Origin: an uncultured Methylococcaceae bacterium
GTDB taxonomy: Bacteria; Pseudomonadota; Gammaproteobacteria; Methylococcales; Methylomonadaceae
Reading direction: 5' to 3'
DNA: 6,939 bases
Assembly (NCBI GenBank): GCA_903839795.1
Contig: CAIMDR010000582.1
Span: 1 to 6,939 of the forward strand
Each line of letters opens with the position of its first letter. Position 1 is the first letter of the stretch. Positions 1-5,671 of the stretch are shown here, piece by piece. The position numbers and the translations under genes are program-made. The notes beneath the pieces are model-generated. The model made no database searches, was not told the DNA's origin, and saw only the letters and a list, made by a program, of their open reading frames with translations.

Positions 1-20
1 AGCATTGCAGTCAAAATATC

Positions 21-40
21 GCGGGCATGGCCCGCTCCTA
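21..40. repeat. REP-like palindrome at left edge
   Basis: A perfect 6-bp GC-rich stem, GCGGGC (21-26) and GCCCGC (30-35), closes on an ATG loop and is followed by TCCTACGG. From memory, the string GCGGGCATGGCCCGCTCCTAC is a common intergenic REP-type repeat in gammaproteobacteria. Only one copy is visible here, so assignment to a repeat family rests on recall. It has no T-tract and is unlikely to be a terminator. Confidence 0.6.
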
Positions 41-103
41 CGGTGTTATTCTACTTAACGTCACTACCCACCGTTAAGCATCGTAATAATACTGTGCTGG
101 AGT

Positions 104-126
104 AAAACAGCTTTAGCTGTTTTTAC
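104..126. terminator. Possible terminator hairpin
   Basis: AAAACAGC (104-111) pairs perfectly with GCTGTTTT (116-123) around a TTTA loop, and the right arm runs into further T residues. On the plus strand this could end transcription of a gene lying left of the window. On the minus strand it could back up the stronger terminator at 169-195. The stem has only three G-C pairs, so it may be weak. Confidence 0.4.
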
Positions 127-165
127 AGGCAATAGCTGAAGCGATTGCAATCCGTTTTTTTGGAT

Positions 166-195
166 AAAAAAAACCCGCCATGAAAGCGGGTTTTT
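166..195 (-). terminator. Rho-independent terminator of the ompA-family gene
   Basis: A ten-pair stem, AAAAACCCGC (169-178) with GCGGGTTTTT (186-195), encloses a 7-base loop. Read on the minus strand it lies about 60 bases past the OmpA-family stop codon and is followed by a run of eight T residues, the classic intrinsic-terminator layout. The plus-strand reading also ends in five T, so it may work in both directions. Confidence 0.85.
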
Positions 196-201
196 GTGTT
201 T

Positions 202-257
202 GGAAACCCTTTAATAATTTAAAGTGCTTCCAGCCTGATAACGTCCGGAAACGTTAT
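202..257. other. Two small hairpins at the 3' end of the ompA-family gene
   Basis: CTTTAA (209-214) pairs with TTAAAG (219-224), flanked by GGAA and TTCC that extend the fold. A separate perfect 7-bp stem, ATAACGT (238-244) with ACGTTAT (251-257), overlaps the stop codon of the ompA-family gene. With the terminator at 169-195 they make a chain of three structures at the 3' end of that transcript. A role in mRNA stability is only inferred. Confidence 0.35.
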
Positions 258-1315
258 TGAGGACTTAAAGGTTGCTGAGGCGCTCCATTAACTTCCAATT
301 GTACGCGACGGTTATTGGCACGGCCTGCTTCAGTATCATTAGTATCAATGGGTTGAGTCCAGCCATAACCACGTGTGGTCAGGTTAGGTGAATTAGTACC
401 ATCAACCAAGTACTTTTTAACAGCAATTGCACGACGCTCTGACAGCAACATATTATGCTTGAATCCGCCCGTTTTACTGGTGTGGCCTTGTATTTCAATA
501 ACCATTTCAGGATGTTCCTGAATGCGTTTGGCAACATTATCCAGATTTCCAAAGTATTCAGGTTTAATAACCGCTTTGTCGTTATCAAATTTCACATCAA
601 CAATCCAGCATCCCAGTATACTAACCTGAACGCCAGGCAATGTAGTAGGACACTCATCCTTGCAATTATTGACGCCGTCTTGATCATCATCCATAGTCGA
701 ACAATCTGCAACCGCAACAGGTGTTGGCGCAGGAACCGGAGTCGCTACAGCTTCAACCGGTTTAGGTTTTGCGCCAAACGGAATAACAAAACCCAGATTT
801 ACAACCATGTCATGAAATTCGTTGGTACCACTTTGTAAATTAGCATTGAAATTTTGATTGTAACGGTAGCGCACATCACTACGAAGCAGGAAGTTGTCCC
901 TCACTTCATAGGTAAGACCAGCGCCCGCTTCACCGATGAAGCCTGCACCACTGTCACCGTTATGGCTGGTGTTCATGCCGCCTAAACCGAGTACGGTATA
1001 AGGCGAAAATTTATCACGCATGATGTAATATTGCACCTCCGCAAGACCACCGGTCATATCGGAGCCTCCGTGTATACCGCCACTCAAGTTTTGATAAAAA
1101 CCTTTTAACTCGACGTTGAAATGTTCATCAAGCATCTTGCCAAAGCCCATACCGCCGCCCCAGCCGTTATTGGATTGACGATCACCACCCGGCTGAAGAA
1201 ATGTACCAAAAGGCGCGACATACCATCTATCATCGACCACTTTGTCAGCTTGAGCCGCTTGTACCATCCCCAAACTTGATAATGCCACAAGAGCAATTAA
1301 GTGTTTCTTTAACAT
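254..1315 (-). CDS. OmpA/OprF-family outer-membrane protein
   Basis: This 353-residue protein is a two-domain porin-like structural protein of the outer membrane. Residues 1-23 form a signal peptide ending in VQAAQA. Residues about 25-182 are rich in alternating aromatic and glycine residues, as in an eight-stranded OmpA barrel. A Pro/Ala/Val linker (183-202) leads to a thrombospondin-type-3-like acidic stretch (DDDQDG, 209-214) with four cysteines (205, 218, 222, 236), as in OprF. Residues about 240-342 form the OmpA C-terminal peptidoglycan-binding domain, with LSERRA (291-296) and a GRANNRRV motif (331-338). The usual GHTD reads GHTS, so Ser280 replaces the Asp that contacts diaminopimelate, while its partner Arg295 is kept. 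The start is supported by AAGGAG six bases upstream (1322-1327). The gene stands alone, with its own promoter candidate and terminator. The family call is secure; the exact porin role is not. Confidence 0.95.
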   Translation of the reverse strand: MLKKHLIALVALSSLGMVQAAQADKVVDDRWYVAPFGTFLQPGGDRQSNNGWGGGMGFGKMLDEHFNVELKGFYQNLSGGIHGGSDMTGGLAEVQYYIMRDKFSPYTVLGLGGMNTSHNGDSGAGFIGEAGAGLTYEVRDNFLLRSDVRYRYNQNFNANLQSGTNEFHDMVVNLGFVIPFGAKPKPVEAVATPVPAPTPVAVADCSTMDDDQDGVNNCKDECPTTLPGVQVSILGCWIVDVKFDNDKAVIKPEYFGNLDNVAKRIQEHPEMVIEIQGHTSKTGGFKHNMLLSERRAIAVKKYLVDGTNSPNLTTRGYGWTQPIDTNDTEAGRANNRRVQLEVNGAPQQPLSPQ

Positions 1316-1321
1316 AACATT

Positions 1322-1327
1322 CTCCTT
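1322..1327 (-). promoter_or_regulatory. Ribosome binding site of the ompA-family gene
   Basis: On the minus strand this reads AAGGAG, six bases before the ATG at 1315. It is the strongest Shine-Dalgarno match in the window, fitting a highly expressed outer-membrane protein. It also rules out the out-of-frame ATG at 1318-1320. Confidence 0.85.
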
Positions 1328-1443
1328 AAATTAACTTTAATTAAAAACGGTAACCCGTAAAAAATATCTAATTTCATTACTCCCCTTCCTAGAGCTTTGA
1401 GAGTCCTGCGCATAGAGTAGCGTAAAAACTACAACTTTTACAA

Positions 1444-1473
1444 ATTATGCTACAAAAATTTATAGCCTGTCAT
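1444..1473 (-). promoter_or_regulatory. Candidate sigma-70 promoter of the ompA-family gene
   Basis: On the minus strand ATGACA (1468-1473) and CATAAT (1444-1449) are separated by 18 bases, each matching five of six consensus positions. Transcription would begin near 1437 and give a leader of about 120 bases before the ATG at 1315. A long leader is common for regulated outer-membrane protein mRNAs. No experimental start site is known to me. Confidence 0.45.
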
Positions 1474-1834
1474 TATTTCATGCCGGTTATCTTTTTAATA
1501 AAACCTTTAGGTACGTGGCTTAACCCGATAAACCGAGCATTTTACCTGACAACTAACAAGACGCAGCTTTAGCCATTTATAGTATTGAACGGTAACATCA
1601 ACTTTCATTGGGCTCTTTTAAAGCTATTGCCCCAAACAAGCATGATTTACCCTTATTTAAAAACCATACCCATTCTGTCGCCAGCAATGCACCTTTAACA
1701 TAAGCATCAACATTAAGCAGAAAAATCGACGCTATCAAACTACATAATCCGACTTTCTGCAATTTAAGATCTCTGTTTTTTTGGGGTCACAACATTTTAA
1801 TGCTAACCTTAAGGCTCAACTATCAGGAAATAAC

Positions 1835-2197
1835 ATGATTAAATACTTTCACCTTACCTTTATATTACTGTCCGTTTTCAGCTTTGTCGGCCGGGTCATT
1901 TTGTCTGAAACGCATCCGGCAATCCTTAAACAAAAAGCACTCAAAATTGCACCCCATGTCATTGATTCCCTATTATTAGTCAGTGGCATTACCCTGGTTT
2001 TTCAAGGTGGATGGCTAGGGGCTGATTTTGGCTGGATTGTTGCAAAAATAATAGCCTTACTGGGCTATATCGGCTTGGGTGTGGTTGTTATGCGCAATCG
2101 CGGAACCATCAGATGGGTCGCTTTTTTTGGCGCAATGGCTTGCTTTGTTTACATCGGCATTGTCGCTGTCACCAAAAATGCTTTTTTCTTTATTTAA
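1835..2197 (+). CDS. SirB2-family inner-membrane protein
   Basis: This 120-residue, very hydrophobic protein fits the SirB family, named after an invasion-gene up-regulator of Salmonella whose biochemical role is poorly defined. It has about four membrane segments, near residues 4-24, 43-57, 66-86 and 92-113. The family pattern is visible: an early His (H6), an Arg at the end of helix 1 (R20), the H-x-x-D pair before helix 2 (H41, D44), a Lys starting helix 3 (K71) and an Arg after it (R87). I chose ATG 1835 because AGGA lies at 1825-1828. A TTG at 1781 in the same frame would add 18 polar residues and has no such site. The gene ends three bases from the convergent nucleosidase-like gene. In other bacteria SirB2 proteins are scattered, so the neighbours give little functional hint. 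Confidence 0.85.
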   Translation: MIKYFHLTFILLSVFSFVGRVILSETHPAILKQKALKIAPHVIDSLLLVSGITLVFQGGWLGADFGWIVAKIIALLGYIGLGVVVMRNRGTIRWVAFFGAMACFVYIGIVAVTKNAFFFI

Positions 2198-2211
2198 CCA
2201 TTATAAATAAA
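2189..2211. terminator. AT-only hairpin across two convergent stop codons
   Basis: TTTATTTA (2189-2196) pairs perfectly with TAAATAAA (2204-2211) around a 7-base loop. It overlaps the stop codons of both the plus-strand SirB2-family gene and the minus-strand nucleosidase-like gene. The left flank is T-rich and the right flank A-rich. Without G-C pairs it would be a weak bidirectional terminator at best, but no other terminator space exists between the two genes. Confidence 0.25.
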
Positions 2212-3025
2212 AGCCCGTGCTATTAATCTTTTTATCCAGCCAGCACAGCACCTCCTTGCCACTCTGGTGGAGGGCTTCATCAAGCCCAAGTTCTTGGTGA
2301 TCAGTGACTAAATTCCAGCGGGATAACTGGTTTTTCAATTGCATCCGCTCATTAACGGTAAAATGATAACGTTTTATTAGCGTCTCAAACAGTGGGGGTT
2401 CTGGCGTGGTTATTGACGCTGCTTTTGCAGCGATTCGCATCATTAATAATTCAACCGAAGCCAGGTGTGCCGCTATTAATGCAGCAACCTGCTTGGGTTG
2501 AATATTTTCGGCTGGCGATAATTGATTATCTGAAATAACTTTCAGGCAAAGAATCAACTCGCTTGAAGAAAAACGCACCGCCGTTTCATAAAAGGCAGAA
2601 GCTTCCATGTCGCACAGATATGACTCATCATAATAAGGCTGTGGTTTTGATACCGTCTGAATACTGCCAGTGGGGCAGGGTGGCGTAAAAATCAAGGCAG
2701 GATAATAGCTTCTTTGACTATCAAAATCGATAATTTTATCGATTAAAAACAAGCGTCCCAAAGCATAATCTTTATGTCCGGCGATGCCTATATTAAGCAT
2801 AACCCGATGGTCAACTGAAGCAAACAGTGCCTGCGTGTACGCGACTCCGGCCGCCATCGCGCTTTTGCCAAGCCCTGTCACCGTCAGGCAAATATCATTA
2901 TTTAAATAAACGGCAAAAGGCTGAACTGCAACCTCTTTTTTTAAGTTAAAATATTCAACCAAAGGCTTCGCCTCACAGGGTAAAGCCGTATATATAAAAA
3001 TCTTGTGTGTATAGTGAGGTATCAT
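2201..3025 (-). CDS. Nucleoside phosphorylase/MTA-SAH nucleosidase-like protein
   Basis: This 274-residue cytoplasmic protein belongs by motif to the purine nucleoside phosphorylase/methylthioadenosine nucleosidase superfamily, which cleaves the N-glycosidic bond of nucleosides. Visible motifs are ALPCEA (14-19), whose Glu18 aligns with catalytic Glu12 of E. coli MtnN; TGLGKSAMAAG (50-60); NIGIAGH (78-84); DMEASA (139-144), matching the Met-Glu that holds ribose; and ISDN (164-167), where Asp166 aligns with catalytic Asp197. The stretch between NIGIAGH and DMEASA is roughly 35-40 residues shorter than in MtnN. A helical tail of about 65 residues (about 210-274) follows the catalytic core. Substrate is therefore uncertain, and a standard MtnN role should not be assumed. 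The start ATG at 3025 has no clear Shine-Dalgarno, but the motif order begins correctly just after it. The gene is divergent from the membrane-protein gene at 3121. Confidence 0.8.
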   Translation of the reverse strand: MIPHYTHKIFIYTALPCEAKPLVEYFNLKKEVAVQPFAVYLNNDICLTVTGLGKSAMAAGVAYTQALFASVDHRVMLNIGIAGHKDYALGRLFLIDKIIDFDSQRSYYPALIFTPPCPTGSIQTVSKPQPYYDESYLCDMEASAFYETAVRFSSSELILCLKVISDNQLSPAENIQPKQVAALIAAHLASVELLMMRIAAKAASITTPEPPLFETLIKRYHFTVNERMQLKNQLSRWNLVTDHQELGLDEALHQSGKEVLCWLDKKINSTGFYL

Positions 3026-3120
3026 TAATAATCGTACTCGTTTTGTTAAAATTTTAATGGTATTGCTTTCAGATAAAACAACTGACTTTTAAATCGGACT
3101 ATTTAAACAAATCACTGACC

Positions 3121-3633
3121 ATGTTTATTAATACTTTCCCTATTATTTTTACCTATACCCATCTGTTTTCGATTCTTGAGGCCGTTATATTTTTGACCGC
3201 CATTTTTTTTCTGGTCTATTTTTGTACGCCGTCGGTTAATAAAAAATGGGTCAACAAACCCGGACATAGTATTTATCAATTCTTGCATTTTGCCTGGCAA
3301 GGTCATTCAGAATTGTGGCGTGCTTTTTGGCCTTTTTTCCTGCTGGTCAATAGCGTCCTTTATTATATTGATTACCGGGTAATGAATGTAACTTATACCA
3401 TAGCGAGTTGGAAAACAGTCCATGGCATGCTGTTACTGCCAATTGTCTGGTGGACGGTATCGGTCTGGCGCTGTTCAGCGAATACCCGTTATAAAATGTG
3501 GAGCAGTGCCGCACGCACCATCACGATTTATCTTTTCTTGGAATATGCCCTACGTTTTATTATCAGCACTCAATACCCCAGTACTTTTTTTGATTGCCGG
3601 CTGTTAATTATGGAATACGGTGACTGCCTCTAA
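3121..3633 (+). CDS. Unrecognised four-helix membrane protein
   Basis: I do not recognise this 170-residue protein with confidence. It has four hydrophobic segments, near residues 14-36, 67-83, 100-116 and 130-148, with a Lys-rich cytoplasm-like stretch after the first (KKWVNKPG, 41-48). Aromatic content is high, with Trp clusters in WQGHSELWRAFWPFF (59-73) and VWWTVSVWRC (109-118). A pattern of W-Q-G then L-W-x-x-F-W in the middle and V-x-V-W-R-x-S-x-N after helix 3 recalls small uncharacterised inner-membrane proteins in proteobacteria, but that is memory, not a search. A tail with two cysteines (159, 169) follows helix 4. No clear ribosome binding site precedes ATG 3121. Good membrane-protein composition over the whole frame and the 95-base divergent upstream region support it as a real gene. 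Confidence 0.65.
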   Translation: MFINTFPIIFTYTHLFSILEAVIFLTAIFFLVYFCTPSVNKKWVNKPGHSIYQFLHFAWQGHSELWRAFWPFFLLVNSVLYYIDYRVMNVTYTIASWKTVHGMLLLPIVWWTVSVWRCSANTRYKMWSSAARTITIYLFLEYALRFIISTQYPSTFFDCRLLIMEYGDCL

Positions 3634-3721
3634 AAAAATCCAATAAAGTCATGGCGGACAAGTCCTGTGTAATCAAAACCTACTCGCAGGATTATCTTCG
3701 CATTTCCTAAAAAATGACTTA

Positions 3722-3738
3722 AAAAGCATCCCGCTTTT
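3722..3738 (+). terminator. Weak terminator after the membrane-protein gene
   Basis: AAAAGC (3722-3727) pairs with GCTTTT (3733-3738) around an ATCCC loop, about 90 bases after the stop at 3633. The right arm supplies four T, followed by a mixed AT stretch. It would separate the membrane-protein gene from the thioredoxin-like gene at 3845, but the stem is short. Confidence 0.4.
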
Positions 3739-3844
3739 ATTATTACATCAGGCATGATTAAGCTTTATAATTTGTTGCTTTCAAGATATTTTTCTATCGT
3801 GAGCAGCCTAAAAACGCAGCCACTAATTCCATAGAGATTTTAAC

Positions 3845-4336
3845 ATGTCACTAAAAAAGTTCTTAAGCGGTTTGGTTATTTTGTTAGCGTTAGTTAATGG
3901 TTCGGTTCAAGCCGAGCCATCGACGTTAGAGCCGTTTACAAGCGGAAGTTACCAAAAGATACTAACAAATCATACTAACCAGCCTTTTATGCTGGTTGCT
4001 TGGTCAATAACCTGCTCTTCCTGCCTTAAAGATATGGCATTATTAAACCACATTCATCAAAAGAGACCTGAGCTTAAAATAATTATGCTGGCAACGGATG
4101 ATATTTCCGAAGTGGATCAGATCAAGCCTATTCTTGAAAAAAACCAATTATCCGGACTTGAAAACTGGGTTTATGCGGAGGAAAACACCCAGAAACTACA
4201 ATTTGAAATTGATCCAAAATGGTATGGCGAACTACCGAGAACTTATTTTTTCGATAAGACACATCAGCGGGAAGGTATTAGTGGCGTATTATCAGAGGCG
4301 GATTATGAAGCCCGATTCTCCCAAATTTTAAAGTAA
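3845..4336 (+). CDS. Periplasmic TlpA-like thioredoxin-fold protein (CSSC)
   Basis: This 163-residue protein is predicted to be exported and to act on thiols or disulfides in the periplasm. Residues 1-23 are a signal peptide (two Lys, a hydrophobic core, cleavage after VQA). The remaining 140 residues match a compact TlpA/AhpC-TSA thioredoxin fold: a beta strand PFMLVAW (47-53), the redox motif C-S-S-C (57-60) at the start of a helix, a second strand KIIMLATDD (78-86), and the cis-proline loop ELPRTYFFD (129-137, Pro131). Most TlpA and ResA proteins carry WCxxC. Here the Trp of the usual W-C pair is displaced, reading WSITCSSC. There is no lipobox or membrane anchor besides the signal. The upstream AGAG is a weak ribosome site. 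It stands alone; no partner DsbD or cytochrome-maturation gene is next to it, so the substrate is unknown. Confidence 0.85.
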   Translation: MSLKKFLSGLVILLALVNGSVQAEPSTLEPFTSGSYQKILTNHTNQPFMLVAWSITCSSCLKDMALLNHIHQKRPELKIIMLATDDISEVDQIKPILEKNQLSGLENWVYAEENTQKLQFEIDPKWYGELPRTYFFDKTHQREGISGVLSEADYEARFSQILK

Positions 4337-4430
4337 AAACCAGAAGCAAAGCTTGAGGAAAATCTCTAAATCTCAATCTTCAAGTTTTAACTCTTGATTT
4401 CGGGGAATTCAGCGATAACAAGCATTAGGC

Positions 4431-4569
4431 GTAGGCCGGAATAATGCCACCCAAGCCTGCTTTGAGCGTATCGAAGGGCGTAGCGCGTGGTAGCGTTTCC
4501 GGCACACTCGTACAACACGCCGGAAACGCTTATTCTCGCTTACGCTTGAAAAGCCTTATTCCGGCCTAC
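4431..4569. repeat. Compound inverted-repeat element, REP/MITE-like
   Basis: Two nested perfect inverted repeats lie in this 139-bp stretch. The outer 14-bp arms are GTAGGCCGGAATAA (4431-4444) and TTATTCCGGCCTAC (4556-4569). The inner 12-bp arms are AGCGTTTCCGGC (4492-4503) and GCCGGAAACGCT (4519-4530), around a 15-base loop. The GC-rich arms contrast with the surrounding AT-rich intergenic DNA. It carries no credible gene. The structure fits a non-autonomous palindromic repeat of the REP/BIME or MITE kind. Copies elsewhere in the genome would prove it but cannot be seen from this window. Confidence 0.75.
4455..4480. repeat. Second repeat motif inside the compound element
   Basis: The core TTTGAGCGTATCGAAGGGCG resembles a widespread proteobacterial repeat whose usual complement reads CCCTTCGATACGCTCA. 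It lies between the outer and inner left arms of the larger palindrome, making the left side (4445-4491) longer than the right (4531-4555). This suggests one repeat inserted in another. The family identity is from memory. Confidence 0.45.
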
Positions 4570-4617
4570 ATCTATTGGCCTTTATGTTACTGGCTATCCA
4601 GCAAGGGTAATTGCAAA

Positions 4618-4645
4618 GTGACCTGTAAAAGTCACCCGTATTTTT
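4618..4645 (+). terminator. Possible intrinsic terminator
   Basis: GTGAC (4618-4622) pairs with GTCAC (4631-4635) around an 8-base loop, followed after CCGTA by five T (4641-4645). The layout is terminator-like, but the stem is short and the T-run is not adjacent. It could end transcription coming from the thioredoxin-like gene or through the repeat element. Confidence 0.3.
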
Positions 4646-4749
4646 AACTATTAAGCCCTGCATTGCTTTTTAAAGGTACATTTTTCAGCTTTAGATAAAA
4701 ACTTGCGTTAAAATGGCGGCTATTGTAAAAACTACCGGCGTTTACTTTA

Positions 4750-5538
4750 ATGTTAAAAAAAACCGTTGCTGTTCTGATAGCTCCTTTTCTATTAAGTGCC
4801 TGCATTACCAGTCCTACAGGCAGAAGCCAATTTATTTTCATGCCTGATGCGCAAATCAACCAAATGGGCTTGCAGGCTTTTGACACGTTAAAAAAAGAAA
4901 AACCTGTCAGCAATAACAGCCAATACAATCAGGTTGCCAACTGCATTTCCCAAGCAATAATCAAGGAGCTGGGCGGCAACTGGGAGGTCGTTGTTTTTGA
5001 GGATAAATCACCTAACGCGTTTGCCTTGCCCGGCAATAAAATTGGCATCTACACTGGCATGATCACACTGGTTGATAATCAGGATCAATTAGCCACGGTT
5101 ATTGGTCATGAAGTTGGGCACGTTTTAGCTAAACACAGCAACGAAAGGGCGTCGCAAGAAATGGCGGTCAACCAAGGGTTGGCAGTCATTCAAGCAATGG
5201 GCTCGCCACAATCGGCTTTAGGTCAAACCGCGTTTGGTCTGCTGGGTGTCGGTGCACAATATGGCATACTGATGCCTTACAGCCGCATACAAGAAAGCGA
5301 AGCCGATATCATTGGCGTTGATTTAATGGCCAAAGCAGGCTTTGATCCGAGACAAAGCGTTGGACTATGGCAAAAAATGGAACAAGCATCCCAAGGCCGG
5401 CAACCGATAGAATTTTTATCAACACATCCGGCACATGCAACACGCATTCAAAACCTGGAACAACATATCCCGCAAGCCATGGACTTTTACCAACAAGCCC
5501 AAGCTTCCGGCAAGCACCCTGAATGCAGTAAACCATGA
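4750..5538 (+). CDS. M48-family metalloprotease lipoprotein (LoiP/YggG-like)
   Basis: This 262-residue protein is a zinc endopeptidase anchored in the cell envelope. A type II signal peptide ends in the lipobox LSAC (15-18). Cys18 would be lipidated, and the following Ile does not signal inner-membrane retention, so an outer-membrane location is likely. The zinc site is complete: HEVGH (120-124) gives His120, catalytic Glu121 and His124, and ESEAD (182-186) gives the third ligand, Glu182. STHP (224-227), with the conserved family His, and HATRI (229-233) follow. Length and motif spacing match E. coli LoiP, a protease tied to envelope stress, although no regulator site for that is visible here. 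ATG 4750 lacks a good ribosome site, but it starts the lipoprotein signal exactly. Whether it is LoiP itself or another M48 paralogue cannot be told from sequence alone. Confidence 0.93.
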   Translation: MLKKTVAVLIAPFLLSACITSPTGRSQFIFMPDAQINQMGLQAFDTLKKEKPVSNNSQYNQVANCISQAIIKELGGNWEVVVFEDKSPNAFALPGNKIGIYTGMITLVDNQDQLATVIGHEVGHVLAKHSNERASQEMAVNQGLAVIQAMGSPQSALGQTAFGLLGVGAQYGILMPYSRIQESEADIIGVDLMAKAGFDPRQSVGLWQKMEQASQGRQPIEFLSTHPAHATRIQNLEQHIPQAMDFYQQAQASGKHPECSKP

Positions 5539-5555
5539 GCCACTGACGATCAAAT

Positions 5556-5578
5556 CCCTTTTTATTCAGAAAAAAGGG
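5556..5578. terminator. AT-rich hairpin after the M48 gene
   Basis: CCCTTTTT (5556-5563) pairs with AAAAAGGG (5571-5578) around a 7-base loop, 18 bases after the M48 stop. No T-tract follows on the plus strand, so it is at best a weak terminator. It may instead protect the mRNA end. Confidence 0.35.
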
Positions 5579-5610
5579 TATGATGAGCGCATTTAACAAA
5601 ACATTTATTG

Positions 5611-5647
5611 CCCTCATCCCTATTCTCTCAAGCTAAGGAGAGGATTT
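5611..5647 (+). promoter_or_regulatory. Leader hairpin and Shine-Dalgarno upstream of dapC
   Basis: AAGGAG (5635-5640), extending to GGAGAGG (5637-5643), is the only good ribosome site before dapC. It lies 13-16 bases before a GTG at 5657 and about 30 before the ATG at 5672, farther than usual from either. CTCTC (5625-5629) can pair with GAGAG (5638-5642), which would hide the site. The CCCTCATCCC start of the stretch resembles the left part of a common dispersed repeat. Confidence 0.35.
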
Positions 5648-5671
5648 TTATTAACTGTGGGCGGCGTAGCA

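Larger units (their letters stand above)
1316..1834. other. Gene-free interval between the ompA-family and SirB2-family genes
   Basis: This roughly 520-base divergent intergenic region holds the ompA-family leader and promoter candidate in its left part (about 1316-1475). I see no coding frame with a ribosome binding site, no RNA gene and no obvious repeat in 1475-1834. A convincing sigma-70 promoter for the SirB2-family gene could not be picked out by eye. The length would allow a small RNA or regulator sites, but nothing specific supports one. Confidence 0.5.
4337..4749. other. 413-base intergenic region before the M48 gene
   Basis: Besides the compound repeat at 4431-4569, this region holds an AT-rich stretch (4337-4425) with only imperfect hairpins and no clear terminator, a small hairpin at 4618-4635, and the presumed promoter region of the M48 gene. 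A TAAAAT at 4709-4714 could be its -10 box, but no good -35 lies at the right distance. I see no small gene or RNA gene. Confidence 0.5.

Noticed and set aside
455..838. A plus-strand open frame of 127 codons inside the ompA-family gene
   Set aside because: It is antisense to a strongly supported coding sequence, has biased low-complexity composition and shows no domain or ribosome site.
1781..1834. TTG start adding 18 residues to the SirB2-family protein
   Set aside because: The extra residues are polar and unlike the family's N-terminus. ATG 1835 has AGGA at a suitable distance.
3026..3120. Specific sigma-70 promoters in the divergent region between the nucleosidase-like and membrane-protein genes
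   Set aside because: Several AT-rich hexamers exist on both strands, but none combines a good -35 and -10 at 16-18 bases, so no single site can be supported.
4431..4569. A CRISPR array or tandem direct repeat
   Set aside because: The repeated units are inverted, not direct, and there are no regularly spaced spacers.
4444..4647. A plus-strand open frame of 67 codons across the compound repeat
   Set aside because: It lies within palindromic repeat DNA, reads typical repeat-derived residues (ALSVSKG), has no ribosome site and resembles no protein family.
4644..4928. A minus-strand frame overlapping the start of the M48 gene
   Set aside because: It is antisense to the lipoprotein signal and mature N-terminus, with no start signal and no recognisable protein features.
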